A stretch of 8,648 bases of DNA, taken from the NCBI GenBank assembly GCA_015485945.1, contig WFSM01000048.1, forward strand, positions 1-8,648. Direction: 5' to 3'. Numbering within the stretch: position 1 is the first letter of the stretch; every line of letters starts with the position of its first letter. The position numbers and the translations under genes were made by a program. A model generated the notes under the pieces. That model saw only the letters and a list, made by a program, of their open reading frames with translations. It ran no database searches and was not told the origin of the DNA. The DNA comes from Candidatus Bipolaricaulota bacterium. GTDB taxonomy: Bacteria > Bipolaricaulota > Bipolaricaulia > UBA7950 > UBA9294. Shown one piece after another: positions 1 to 5,875 of the stretch.

Positions 1-175
1 GGTAATTGAGGTATACCCCGGCGACGAGGTTCGCGGCACCGGTGTCGTGGGTCTCGCGGGCGAGGTACGGAGCCGGGGCGATACTGACCGGGAAGAACGT
101 GACGGCGAACAGAACTACCAGCCCGATGACGAGCACGAGCGCGGGGATGAGCAGGGACAGCGGTGGTCGTCTCAC
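1..175 (-). CDS. MbhE-like / MnhA C-terminal-like antiporter subunit (5' part only)
   Basis: Only the first 58 or so codons are in the window; the gene runs off base 1. The start is GTG at 175-173, which shares GTGA with the stop of the upstream fusion gene. It is preceded by GGAGG with an 8-base spacing inside that gene. The visible protein begins with a short basic stretch (RRPP) and one strong membrane segment (about residues 6-28, LLIPALVLVIGLVVLF). A segment follows containing the motif HDTGAANLVAGVYLNY. That motif resembles the conserved G-x-x-N-V-V...D-[FY]-R region of the MbhE domain, which in Mrp antiporters forms the C-terminal end of MnhA just before MnhB. Its role would be as a membrane subunit of the antiporter/proton-translocating module. 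It could be a separate MbhE-type protein or the start of an MbhE-MnhB fusion; the missing 3' part would decide. Family level is fairly sure, exact identity is not. Confidence 0.72.
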   Translation of the reverse strand, partial: MRRPPLSLLIPALVLVIGLVVLFAVTFFPVSIAPAPYLARETHDTGAANLVAGVYLNY

Positions 176-951
176 GGGAAGTACCTCCGGATCAACTCAT
201 CGAGAGTTCCGGTCTGGCGCAGCCGGTGCAGATACCGTTGCAGCCGGGTGTACATCTCGGCTTGATCCCCGGCAACCACGAACACGTAGGCATGCGGCTC
301 GGGCAGGCGCGTTACCTGATACCGGGACAGTCCAATCCGTGCCACGGCGAGGTAGCGGGCGAGGTCAATGGTGGTTGCGATTGGTTCATTGTTCCTGATT
401 GCCTGAACGATCTCGCTGAAGTAGTCGAACGTGCGGTGGTGGCGGTCGGAATAATCGGCGGCGGTTACCGTGAACAGCGCGGTGGGAAGGTGCCCTGTGG
501 TGACGTGCAACTTGGGATCGATGTTGGTGCCCACGATTCCGCCCGCCCCGATATCGCCGTCGCCCCGCCGTAACGCTGCTGCCACCTCGGCACGGGGCAC
601 AAACCGCATCGTTGGTTCCAACCCGAGCTCGCGGGCGAATCCGGCGAGGATCTCCCACTCCAGCCCGGTGATTCCCTCCCCGTCGCGTTGGATGAGCCCG
701 GGTGCTTCATCGCCGATGATCACCAACCGCCCCGTTTTGCGAATGGCGAGGATGTAGATGAACGTGACTAGCCCAGCGCCGATCGCCGCTTCCGTGATCG
801 CGACGTCGGGCGCGTGGGACAGGAGATACACCGCCGCGATCACCACACTGAACATGCCCATCCCGATCACCGCAGTGAGCCGGCGGGCGCGGGTAAGGGC
901 GTATCCCGCGATGACGGGCAGCGTGAGGAGGAGCACGACACGCGCGATCAC
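172..951 (-). CDS. Fusion of MbhD-type (DUF4040-like) membrane domain with a degenerate family-3 solute-binding domain
   Basis: The protein is 259 aa. The start is GTG at 951-949, overlapping the mnhG stop as GTGA, with GGAGG six bases upstream. A longer in-frame upstream extension reads through mnhG in another frame and has no membrane character. Residues 1-71 form three membrane helices (about 3-19, 27-45, 54-71). The motif APDVAITEAAIGAGL (48-61) is the signature of the MbhD/MnhA C-terminal piece of Mrp- and Mbh-type complexes. Residues 77-259 resemble a family-3 (amino-acid type) extracellular solute-binding protein: GLEWEILAGFARELGLE (96-112), VAAALRRGDGDIGAGGI (123-139) and a C-terminal helix ending RQTGTLDELIRRYF (245-258). 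The binding domain is short (about 180 aa against the usual 220-230). The conserved TPER-type arginine that holds amino-acid carboxylates is replaced (NIDPKLH, 143-149). Positive charges after helix 1 (RARR) and helix 3 (RKTGR) suggest that the appended domain faces the cytoplasm. Inferred role: antiporter subunit with a regulatory or scaffold domain. Confidence 0.8.
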   Translation of the reverse strand: MIARVVLLLTLPVIAGYALTRARRLTAVIGMGMFSVVIAAVYLLSHAPDVAITEAAIGAGLVTFIYILAIRKTGRLVIIGDEAPGLIQRDGEGITGLEWEILAGFARELGLEPTMRFVPRAEVAAALRRGDGDIGAGGIVGTNIDPKLHVTTGHLPTALFTVTAADYSDRHHRTFDYFSEIVQAIRNNEPIATTIDLARYLAVARIGLSRYQVTRLPEPHAYVFVVAGDQAEMYTRLQRYLHRLRQTGTLDELIRRYFP

Positions 952-1232
952 TGTTTTCCTCCGGTGTGCCGCTGTACAAACGCGCTCTTGGCGATGGCGT
1001 GCGTCACGAGGGGATTGGTGATCACCAGGATGAGCAGGAGAAACGCCAGGGTGAGGTCGATCGGGTCCCATCCCGAATAGACGATCAGGCCGATGATGAT
1101 CAACCCCACGCCGGCGTTGTCCGACACCCCGCTCGCCTGTAGCCGCGAGTACAGATCGGAAAACCGCAGGATCCCGATGGTGCCGATGAGCACGAATCCC
1201 GTTCCGATGCCGATAATTATCATCCCGATCAT
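948..1232 (-). CDS. mnhG: Mrp-type Na+/H+ antiporter subunit G (MnhG/MbhC-like)
   Basis: The protein is 94 aa, a normal length for this family. ATG at 1232-1230 overlaps the mnhF stop as ATGA and follows a GGGGGAG ribosome-binding site with 8-base spacing; upstream in-frame residues are not membrane-like. Three hydrophobic helices lie at about 2-20, 39-55 and 58-80. The family signature follows the first helix: GTIGILRFSDLYSRLQASGVSDNAG (about 17-41), equivalent to the G-x-x-R-x-x-[DL]-x-Y-x-R-L-H-A region. The histidine usual in RLHA is glutamine here. MnhG is a small membrane subunit needed to assemble Mrp antiporters, and its homologue MbhC sits in the sodium-translocating half of membrane-bound hydrogenases. 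It is the third gene of the leftward operon, and its stop overlaps the GTG of the next gene. Confidence 0.9.
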   Translation of the reverse strand: MIGMIIIGIGTGFVLIGTIGILRFSDLYSRLQASGVSDNAGVGLIIIGLIVYSGWDPIDLTLAFLLLILVITNPLVTHAIAKSAFVQRHTGGKQ

Positions 1233-1483
1233 CGGTGCAGCTCCCCCCGCTCCATAAATCGGGTTACGATCAACACCCCGAGGAAGCTGACTGCAGCGTA
1301 CACGATGACCATGTCCAGGTAGAACTCGCGCCTGCTCATGATCGCGATCACGCTGAGCACGGCGATCAACCGGTTGGAGGCGGCGTTGTATGCGAGCACG
1401 CGGTCCCATTGGCTTGGTCCGTGCACCAACCGCACCAACACAGCAAGAAACGAGGCGGCAAGCAGGATTTCAATTATCCGCAT
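1229..1483 (-). CDS. mnhF: Mrp-type Na+/H+ antiporter subunit F (MnhF/MbhB-like)
   Basis: The protein is 84 aa from ATG at 1483-1481; an in-frame GTG at 1489-1487 would add two residues and cannot be excluded. Either start lies inside the end of mnhE, giving a 14- or 20-base overlap. A purine-rich GGGGTGA lies just upstream of the ATG. Three membrane helices are seen (about 3-20, 34-48, 58-76). Family motifs are clear: GPSQWDRVLAYN (22-33, the G-P-[ST]-x-x-D-R-[VI] motif) and YLDMVIVYAAVSFLGVLIVTRF (about 55-76, matching D-[IM]-x-[IV]-V-Y-A-x-x-[SG]-F-L-G). MnhF is an essential small subunit of multisubunit cation/proton antiporters. It lies between mnhE and mnhG as in nearly all known Mrp operons. 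Confidence 0.92.
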   Translation of the reverse strand: MRIIEILLAASFLAVLVRLVHGPSQWDRVLAYNAASNRLIAVLSVIAIMSRREFYLDMVIVYAAVSFLGVLIVTRFMERGELHR

Positions 1484-1961
1484 TTTCACCCCGCGTGAAC
1501 ACCGCGTGCAGGCATACCTCGAGCGGCTCCTTGATCTTTTTCCAGTTACCGGTTCCGCCCGCTCGACACAGCCAATGAATGTACAACAGGTCGCCGTCGA
1601 GCAGCAGCGAAATTGTGGATGGGGTGAGCGTGATCGCGTTTAGGAGGATAAACTGAGCAAACGGGTCATGGACCGTGGTGGGAACGGCGACGATCCGCCC
1701 GTCGACACGGGCAAACAGGATCAAGTAGCTGGTGTACACGGTGGAGATCGCAAACCGCCACACCACAACGGCGGCCAACCGGAGTGTTGCGCCGGGATGG
1801 CGGAGAAGAGCGTCGAGCGACACATTGATCGCGGGGAACAGGCGGCGTTGCAGATAGGTGACGCCGGCAGCGGCGACAGCGCCGATCGCAAGTAGCGCCG
1901 GATCAAATCGGCGCGTGAGCCCAACCCATACCCCGCACAGGGCGATAAACGCGATAACCAT
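1470..1961 (-). CDS. mnhE: Mrp-type Na+/H+ antiporter subunit E (MnhE/MbhA-like)
   Basis: The protein is 163 aa, typical for MnhE. The start is ATG at 1961-1959, with AGGAGG four to five bases upstream. Hydrophobic segments lie at about 2-15, 21-37 and 58-82. The diagnostic C-terminal part is present: FILLNAITLTPSTISLLLDGDLLYIHWL (104-131), the N-S-I-T-L-T-P-G-T...D-G-D-x-L-x-V-H-x-L region of the family, with alanine in place of the usual serine in NAITLTP. MnhE is a structural subunit at the cation-channel side of Mrp antiporters; the homologue in membrane-bound hydrogenase is MbhA. It is the first gene of the leftward operon, so the promoter should lie in the spacer to its right. The last residues (RGENADN) are encoded in the overlap with mnhF. 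Confidence 0.9.
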   Translation of the reverse strand: MVIAFIALCGVWVGLTRRFDPALLAIGAVAAAGVTYLQRRLFPAINVSLDALLRHPGATLRLAAVVVWRFAISTVYTSYLILFARVDGRIVAVPTTVHDPFAQFILLNAITLTPSTISLLLDGDLLYIHWLCRAGGTGNWKKIKEPLEVCLHAVFTRGENADN

Positions 1962-2481
1962 CCCGCCTCCTTTTATTTACATGATCCGTGGATCGCGCGA
2001 TGGGCGCAAGAATCTATGGGGTGTAGTGGAAATAGCAGCACGGTTCAGAAAACGATTGCCGTCATTCCTAATCTCGATGGATGCTGGGCAGGGCACATTA
2101 CGAATTTAGCATTCAATGCGCTGCTGTTGAAGTTAGATCTTAACCGTTCGGCAAGCGGGGGTATCACGAGTATGGTTTACCTTTGTACTCCAGAGTAAGA
2201 ATATCACCAGCGCTTCATTCGATCCGGCATCACGTGAGGTCCAGATAACCTGTATTCCATCGGATTTCACCGTTGACGCCGCCGAAAATCGTATCTCGGG
2301 GTATTGGTACAGCCTAACAACAGGCCTCCGTGGTGAAGCCTGGAGCATAAGCTGTAAGAATTAGGTTGGGCTGGTTTATCGATCTGATGAGGAGTTAGTT
2401 ACGTAGGGTGCGTGTGCGTTTGAAGGGATAGTATATCTTATTTAGGCTGATAATGATATTTTAGTGCACGGAAATACGACA

Positions 2482-2510
2482 TTGACAACCGCGTTTCTTG
2501 CCCGTATACT
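2482..2510 (+). promoter_or_regulatory. Near-consensus sigma-70 promoter for the ABC exporter operon
   Basis: A perfect -35 hexamer TTGACA (2482-2487), a 17-base spacer and a TATACT -10 box (2505-2510) match the vegetative consensus at 11 of 12 positions with ideal spacing. Transcription would start near 2517, giving a leader of about 134 bases before the ATG at 2651. The 40-60 bases upstream are very A/T-rich and could act as an UP element. This should be a strong housekeeping promoter unless it is repressed. Confidence 0.85.
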
Positions 2511-2579
2511 GAATTGTGTGTCTTCCGCATTTTCAGTTGGGGGTAAACCTGCTATGAGGAATAGAACGCTCTAGAAAAT

Positions 2580-2593
2580 CGCCGATCTCGGCG
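2580..2593 (+). promoter_or_regulatory. Short perfect dyad in the leader of the ABC exporter mRNA
   Basis: CGCCGA-TC-TCGGCG forms a 6-base-pair inverted repeat with a 2-base centre, about 60 bases downstream of the predicted transcription start and 57 bases before the start codon. It could be a DNA-binding operator for a dimeric regulator that tunes the strong promoter upstream. A 2-base loop is too tight for a good RNA hairpin unless one pair opens. The symmetry is seen directly; any function is inferred. Confidence 0.3.
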
Positions 2594-2650
2594 TCGTTGT
2601 GCTTTGGTATCAACCTCACTCCGTCTTTATTTCCGTGTAAAGGAGTTACT

Positions 2651-3469
2651 ATGAGCGTTCTTGCCCTTAAACTCAACAAAGTACGTAAATTATTTTATAA
2701 ACGAGATGATAAAAGCGGTAAATTCTCGCGGCGTAAGCGGGAAGTAGTTGCTCTCGACGGTGTAAGCCTCGTGGTTGCCCCGGGAGAGATCTTCGGGGTT
2801 CTCGGTCCAAATGGATCGGGTAAATCGACATTGATTCGGCTTGTGTCCACACTGCTCATTCCTGACAGCGGCGAAATCCGTGTGTTCGGACATGACATCG
2901 TGCGCGAAGAGGCGGTCGTCAAGCGCATGATCAACCGCGTTTCCGTCGACGCTGCGTTCTTCAAGAAGTTCTCACCTCTGGAGAACCTGAGCTACGCGGC
3001 ACGGTTGTACGGGCTGCCGATGCGGGAGGCGCGGGTGCGAATGCGCGCGATCCTGGCCCGCCTTGGGTTGAAGGAAGAGGCGTTCACCCAACCGATGGAA
3101 CAGCTTTCCCGCGGCATGCAGCAGAAGGTCGCGGTGGCACGCGGGTTTCTCACCTCGCCGATCCTGCTGTTGCTCGACGAGCCAACGACCGGGCTCGATC
3201 CGCACTCCAAACGGGACGTACAGGCGTTCGTGCGCGAGATCAGGGATACCCACGGAGCGACGATCCTCCTCACCACCCATGACATGGAGGAGGCGGACCG
3301 GCTGTGCGATCGAATCGCGGTCATCGATAACGGGAAGATCGTCGCCCTCGGCACCCCGGCCGAACTGAAACGGTTGGTGAAGGCAGAAACCGGTGGTACC
3401 CCCACATTAGAGGATGTGTTCCTCGCGCTCACCGGGCATCGCCTCGAGGAGACGGAGGTGGAAGCATGA
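2651..3469 (+). CDS. ABC-2 type exporter, ATP-binding protein (DrrA/NodI-like)
   Basis: The protein is 272 aa. ATG at 2651 has AGGAG (2641-2645) five bases upstream; an earlier in-frame ATG at 2597 has no such site. It is the cytoplasmic ATPase that powers the permease encoded next to it. Motifs in order: Walker A GPNGSGKST (52-60), signature LSRGMQQK (152-159), Walker B ILLLLDEP (171-178), D-loop GLDP (181-184) and H-loop histidine 210 in LTTHDMEEAD. The C-terminal LEDVFLALTG (253-262) is typical of ABC-2 (DRA-type) ATPases. Oddities: residues 94-113, where the Q-loop glutamine should be, read NRVSVDAAFFKKFSPLENL with Val or Asp in its place. Residues 16-32 are an unusually basic insertion (YKRDDKSGKFSRRKREV). 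The first 100 or so bases of the gene keep the A/T-rich composition of the spacer before it. The substrate cannot be told from sequence; multidrug, lipid or polysaccharide export are all possible. Confidence 0.93.
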   Translation: MSVLALKLNKVRKLFYKRDDKSGKFSRRKREVVALDGVSLVVAPGEIFGVLGPNGSGKSTLIRLVSTLLIPDSGEIRVFGHDIVREEAVVKRMINRVSVDAAFFKKFSPLENLSYAARLYGLPMREARVRMRAILARLGLKEEAFTQPMEQLSRGMQQKVAVARGFLTSPILLLLDEPTTGLDPHSKRDVQAFVREIRDTHGATILLTTHDMEEADRLCDRIAVIDNGKIVALGTPAELKRLVKAETGGTPTLEDVFLALTGHRLEETEVEA

Positions 3470-4290
3470 ACGCGCTCATTCGCGAGTTCCGCGGCGCGTA
3501 CGCGTTTGTGGAGCGCAACATCAATCTGATCAGGCGCTACTGGGGGTGGGAGATCGTGTGGCTGATCTACTCGCTCGTCAACTCCCTCGCCGTTACGTAT
3601 ATCGGGGCGGGGATGGAACGAATCAGCGGGAAGACGCTCGACACGCAGTACATCATCACCTACCTCCTAGTGGGGACGCTGATTTGGTCGTACCTGTCCG
3701 TGATTTTCTACTCGATCTCGGAGATGATTGCGTGGGAGCGGTGGGAGGGGACGATCGAGTACACATTCATGGCACCGGTATCCCGGTTTACCCATCTCGT
3801 GGGAACGACCCTGTTCGCCATCGGCTATGGGGTCGGGCGCACCCTCGTCATCCTCCTGATCGTTGCCGCGTTCTTTCACCTCGATCTGACCAATGCCAAC
3901 CTCGGGGGCGCGGTCCTGCTGCTCCTCGCGGGGAGCGTGTCGTTCGTCGGTTTGGGGATCCTCGCCGCGGTGTTGCCCCTCCTGTACCCGGAGCGGGGGG
4001 CACAGATGACGAACGCAGCGGCGGCGGTGCTCCTCCTCATATCGGGTGTGTATTATCCGGTTGCCACCCTGCCGGGCTGGTTGCAGGCGATCGCTGCCGG
4101 CTCGCCCGCTACGTACGTAATCGAAGGGATGCGCGGCTGCCTGCTCCACGGCGCGTCGACCGTGAGCTTACTTCCGACGGTGTTCTATCTGATCGGAGCC
4201 GGGATTGGAGTGACGGCGGTCGGGCTGTGGGTTTTCGGCCGGGTGGAGCGGTACGCCAAGCGCACCGGCCGCCTGAAGCGGAGTGGGTAA
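3466..4290 (+). CDS. ABC-2 type exporter, permease
   Basis: The protein is 274 aa, usual for this family. ATG at 3466 overlaps the ATPase stop as ATGA, and GGAGGTGG lies just upstream, so the two are co-translated. About six membrane segments are seen (31-49, 64-84, 115-137, 147-172, 183-203, 237-257), with an amphipathic cytoplasmic N-terminus (1-28) as in DrrB/NodJ-type permeases. The region ERWEGTIEYTFMAPVSRFTHLVG (91-113) is the typical cytoplasmic coupling region (E-x-x-x-G-T-[IL]-E-x-x-x-x-x-P) that contacts the ATPase. GVYYPVATLPGWLQAIAAGSPATYVIEGMRG (194-224) matches the conserved ABC-2 signature (G-x-x-[FY]-P-x-x-x-[LM]-P-x-x-L/W...P-x-x-[YH]-x-[IV]-[ED]-x-x-R). It forms the membrane channel with the ATPase, probably as a dimer of each. 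Basic C-terminus KRTGRLKRSG. Substrate unknown. Confidence 0.92.
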   Translation: MNALIREFRGAYAFVERNINLIRRYWGWEIVWLIYSLVNSLAVTYIGAGMERISGKTLDTQYIITYLLVGTLIWSYLSVIFYSISEMIAWERWEGTIEYTFMAPVSRFTHLVGTTLFAIGYGVGRTLVILLIVAAFFHLDLTNANLGGAVLLLLAGSVSFVGLGILAAVLPLLYPERGAQMTNAAAAVLLLISGVYYPVATLPGWLQAIAAGSPATYVIEGMRGCLLHGASTVSLLPTVFYLIGAGIGVTAVGLWVFGRVERYAKRTGRLKRSG

Positions 4291-4301
4291 CCCCTGGGGC
4301 A

Positions 4302-4386
4302 TTCACTGCAAAGGCGCAGAGTACGCAGAAAGCAGCATAAAAAATTTGTTACCCGATCTCAGCGATCTCTGCGTTGCCGCGGTGAA
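4302..4386. repeat. Small inverted-repeat element (imperfect 26-base arms)
   Basis: Arms 4302-4327 and 4361-4386 are imperfect inverted copies. Both read, from outside inwards, TTCAC-[TC]-GC, a short variable part, then CGCAGAG and CGC. They are separated by about 33 bases containing an A/T run. The half-similarity continues a few bases further inward. Oligomers of the type 'cgcagag' arranged in such long imperfect hairpins recur as dispersed intergenic repeats in many unrelated environmental genomes, from memory of such sequences. It lies between the ABC exporter stop (4290) and the MATE gene. In RNA it would fold into a long hairpin that may insulate or end the upstream transcript. Confidence 0.65.
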
Positions 4387-4402
4387 ACGAACAAACATTC
4401 GG

Positions 4403-4408
4403 TAAAAT
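4403..4408 (+). promoter_or_regulatory. Possible -10 box for a leaderless MATE transcript
   Basis: TAAAAT ends six bases before the ATG at 4415, and no Shine-Dalgarno sequence is present in the 20 bases before that ATG. This geometry fits a transcript that begins at or next to the start codon. No good -35 box is seen at the expected distance, which falls on the right arm of the inverted repeat, so the call is tentative. Confidence 0.35.
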
Positions 4409-4414
4409 GCGGCT

Positions 4415-5839
4415 ATGAGAACGCACAGAGATCTTACGGTGGGCCCGATTACCCCGGCATTGCTGCGGCTTGCATGGCCGGTGATGCTGTCCAATTTATT
4501 TCAAACGGTGTACAACCTCGTCGATACCCTGTGGCTGGGGCGGTTGGGAAAGGTGGCGATTGCCGCACCGACGATTTCGTGGCCGCTTGTGTTTCTCATG
4601 ATTTCGTTGGGGGCGGGAGTGACGATTGCCGGGACGGCCCTTGTCGCCCAGTACACCGGTGCCAAGCGGCATGAGGAGGCGAATCACGCCGCGGGGCAGG
4701 TGTTCTCGTTCACCGCCATCCTCGCCGTGTTGTTCGCTGCCGGCGGTGCTGTGGCCGCGCATCCGCTGATGGTGCTGATGGGCGCAGGTCCGGACCTGCT
4801 TCCGGTTGCCTCCGGGTACCTTCGCATCATCTACGCCGGCATCCCGGCGATGTTTGGGATGTTCATCGTCACCGCGCTTCTCAACGGCATCGGGGATACG
4901 GTCACCCCGATGAAGCTGATGGGGGTATCGGTGGGGTTGAACATAATTCTCGATCCACTGTTGATCTTCGGGTGGGGACCGTTTCCCGATTGGGGAGTAG
5001 CAGGAGCGGCGTACGCTACCGTGATCTCGCGCGGGCTGATCGCAGTGTACGGGCTGTGGCTCCTGTTCTCCGGGCGGGTGGGATTACACCTGCGACTGCG
5101 CCACCTGCGTCTGCAGGCGGAGACGGTGCGGCAGATCGTTATGATCGGAGCGCCGGCATCGCTCGGTCAGTCCGGGACCGCGGTCGGATTCTCGATTATG
5201 ACCGGCATTCTCGCTCGGTTTGGCACCGCAGTGGTGAGCGCGTTTGGAATTGGCAACCGCGTCATCTCGATCGCCCTCATGCCAGCGATGGGCCTCGGCC
5301 AAGCGACGGCGACGATGGTCGGGCAGAACCTGGGCGCAAAGTCGCCGGGACGAGCGGCACAGGTTGCATGGATTGGGATGGGAATTTCTACCGGATTTCT
5401 TGTCCTCGCCGGAGCTGCCGCCGTTTTCCTGCGCGCATCACTCGTGCACATATTCATCTCCGATCCCCAGGTGATCGCGCTTGGGGCACAGATGTTTGCG
5501 ATCGTGGGAATCGCGTTTCCGTTCATGGGAATCATACAGGTGGTGATCGGTACCTATCAGGGAGCGGGGCATACCGTGTACTCGATGGCGTTCTCGCTGT
5601 TCCGCCTGTGGGCGCTGCGCATTCCGCTTGTCTACCTGCTCGGGTTTACGTTGGGGATGGGGCCGAATGGGGTGTGGTGGGCGATGTTCTGGTCCAATCT
5701 CGGTGCGTCCGTGGTCGCGCTGTCATTCTTCCTCACCGGCAACTGGAAGCACCGGGTAATCAAGGACCGGCCAGCGCCAAGGTTGAGTACGGAAGGAATT
5801 GCGGCCGAGCCGGCGGAACGGGATCTGTTGCAAAGGTGA
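4415..5839 (+). CDS. MATE family efflux transporter
   Basis: The protein is 474 aa, normal for the family, with about twelve membrane helices in two homologous halves. It would export cationic or aromatic compounds in exchange for Na+ or H+. The N-terminal half carries MLSNLFQTVYNLVDTLWLGRLG (24-45), the conserved first-helix region of prokaryotic MATE proteins. It continues with GAGVTIAGTALVAQYTGAKRHEEA and LNGIGDTVTPM. The second half has GIGNRVISIALMPAMGLGQATATMVGQNLGAKSPGRA (about 274-310), the matching M-P-x-x-G-x-x-x-A-x-x-x-x-V-G-Q-N-x-G-A motif, and GTYQGAGHT. The arrangement fits the DinF/YpnP-like rather than the classical NorM group, but this is only an impression. The ATG at 4415 has no ribosome-binding site (see the -10 entry); no better downstream start precedes the first helix. 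asnS follows after 36 bases and may be co-transcribed. Confidence 0.93.
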   Translation: MRTHRDLTVGPITPALLRLAWPVMLSNLFQTVYNLVDTLWLGRLGKVAIAAPTISWPLVFLMISLGAGVTIAGTALVAQYTGAKRHEEANHAAGQVFSFTAILAVLFAAGGAVAAHPLMVLMGAGPDLLPVASGYLRIIYAGIPAMFGMFIVTALLNGIGDTVTPMKLMGVSVGLNIILDPLLIFGWGPFPDWGVAGAAYATVISRGLIAVYGLWLLFSGRVGLHLRLRHLRLQAETVRQIVMIGAPASLGQSGTAVGFSIMTGILARFGTAVVSAFGIGNRVISIALMPAMGLGQATATMVGQNLGAKSPGRAAQVAWIGMGISTGFLVLAGAAAVFLRASLVHIFISDPQVIALGAQMFAIVGIAFPFMGIIQVVIGTYQGAGHTVYSMAFSLFRLWALRIPLVYLLGFTLGMGPNGVWWAMFWSNLGASVVALSFFLTGNWKHRVIKDRPAPRLSTEGIAAEPAERDLLQR

Positions 5840-5864
5840 GCGGTAATCTATAACGTTTACCTGG

Positions 5865-5870
5865 AAGGAG
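5865..5870 (+). promoter_or_regulatory. Ribosome-binding site deciding the asnS start
   Basis: AAGGAG lies five bases before ATG 5876. The alternative in-frame GTG at 5870 begins inside this site, so the ATG at 5876 is the likely start. Confidence 0.75.
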
Positions 5871-5875
5871 TGAAG

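Larger units (their letters stand above)
1962..2650. other. A/T-rich divergent intergenic spacer between the antiporter and ABC-exporter operons
   Basis: This is 689 bases without a convincing gene, clearly richer in A/T than the flanking genes. It must hold the promoters of both divergent operons. The rightward one is clear (separate entry). I could not find a convincing leftward one for mnhE; the best is TTCAAC-N17-TAAATT on the minus strand around 2104-2132, which is weak. Near the mnhE start are two short dyads: GATCC-GT-GGATC (1983-1994) and the perfect palindrome ATCGCGCGAT (1992-2001). They overlap by three bases and could be an operator. Short open frames on both strands (for example 2133-2348, minus) have no ribosome-binding site and low-complexity, unrecognisable products. 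No tRNA, known riboswitch or mobile-element end was recognised. Confidence 0.6.

Noticed and set aside
6..573. Open frames on the plus strand across the antiporter genes
   Set aside because: They are opposite-strand shadows of clear mnh-family genes, rich in Arg, Gly and Ser, without family features.
2133..2348. 71-codon minus-strand open frame in the intergenic spacer
   Set aside because: It has no ribosome-binding site, no recognisable domain and unremarkable composition; probably chance.
2384..2432. CTGATGA followed later by GAAG, resembling hammerhead ribozyme core boxes
   Set aside because: The bases between do not form the needed stem II next to both boxes, and no matching stem I/III with a cleavage triplet is seen.
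2449..2467. GATAATGATATTTTAGTGC resembles a Fur box upstream of the ABC promoter
   Set aside because: Only the left ten bases match the consensus, the right half does not, and it lies upstream of rather than over the promoter; A/T-rich DNA gives such matches by chance.
3414..4340. 308-codon frame overlapping the ABC permease in another frame
   Set aside because: The permease frame has clear ABC-2 motifs and membrane helices; this frame is arginine-rich, a typical G/C-rich shadow.
5849..5854. TATAAC as a separate -10 box for asnS
   Set aside because: No acceptable -35 at 16-18 bases; TTGCAA is only 15 bases away. asnS may simply be co-transcribed with the MATE gene.
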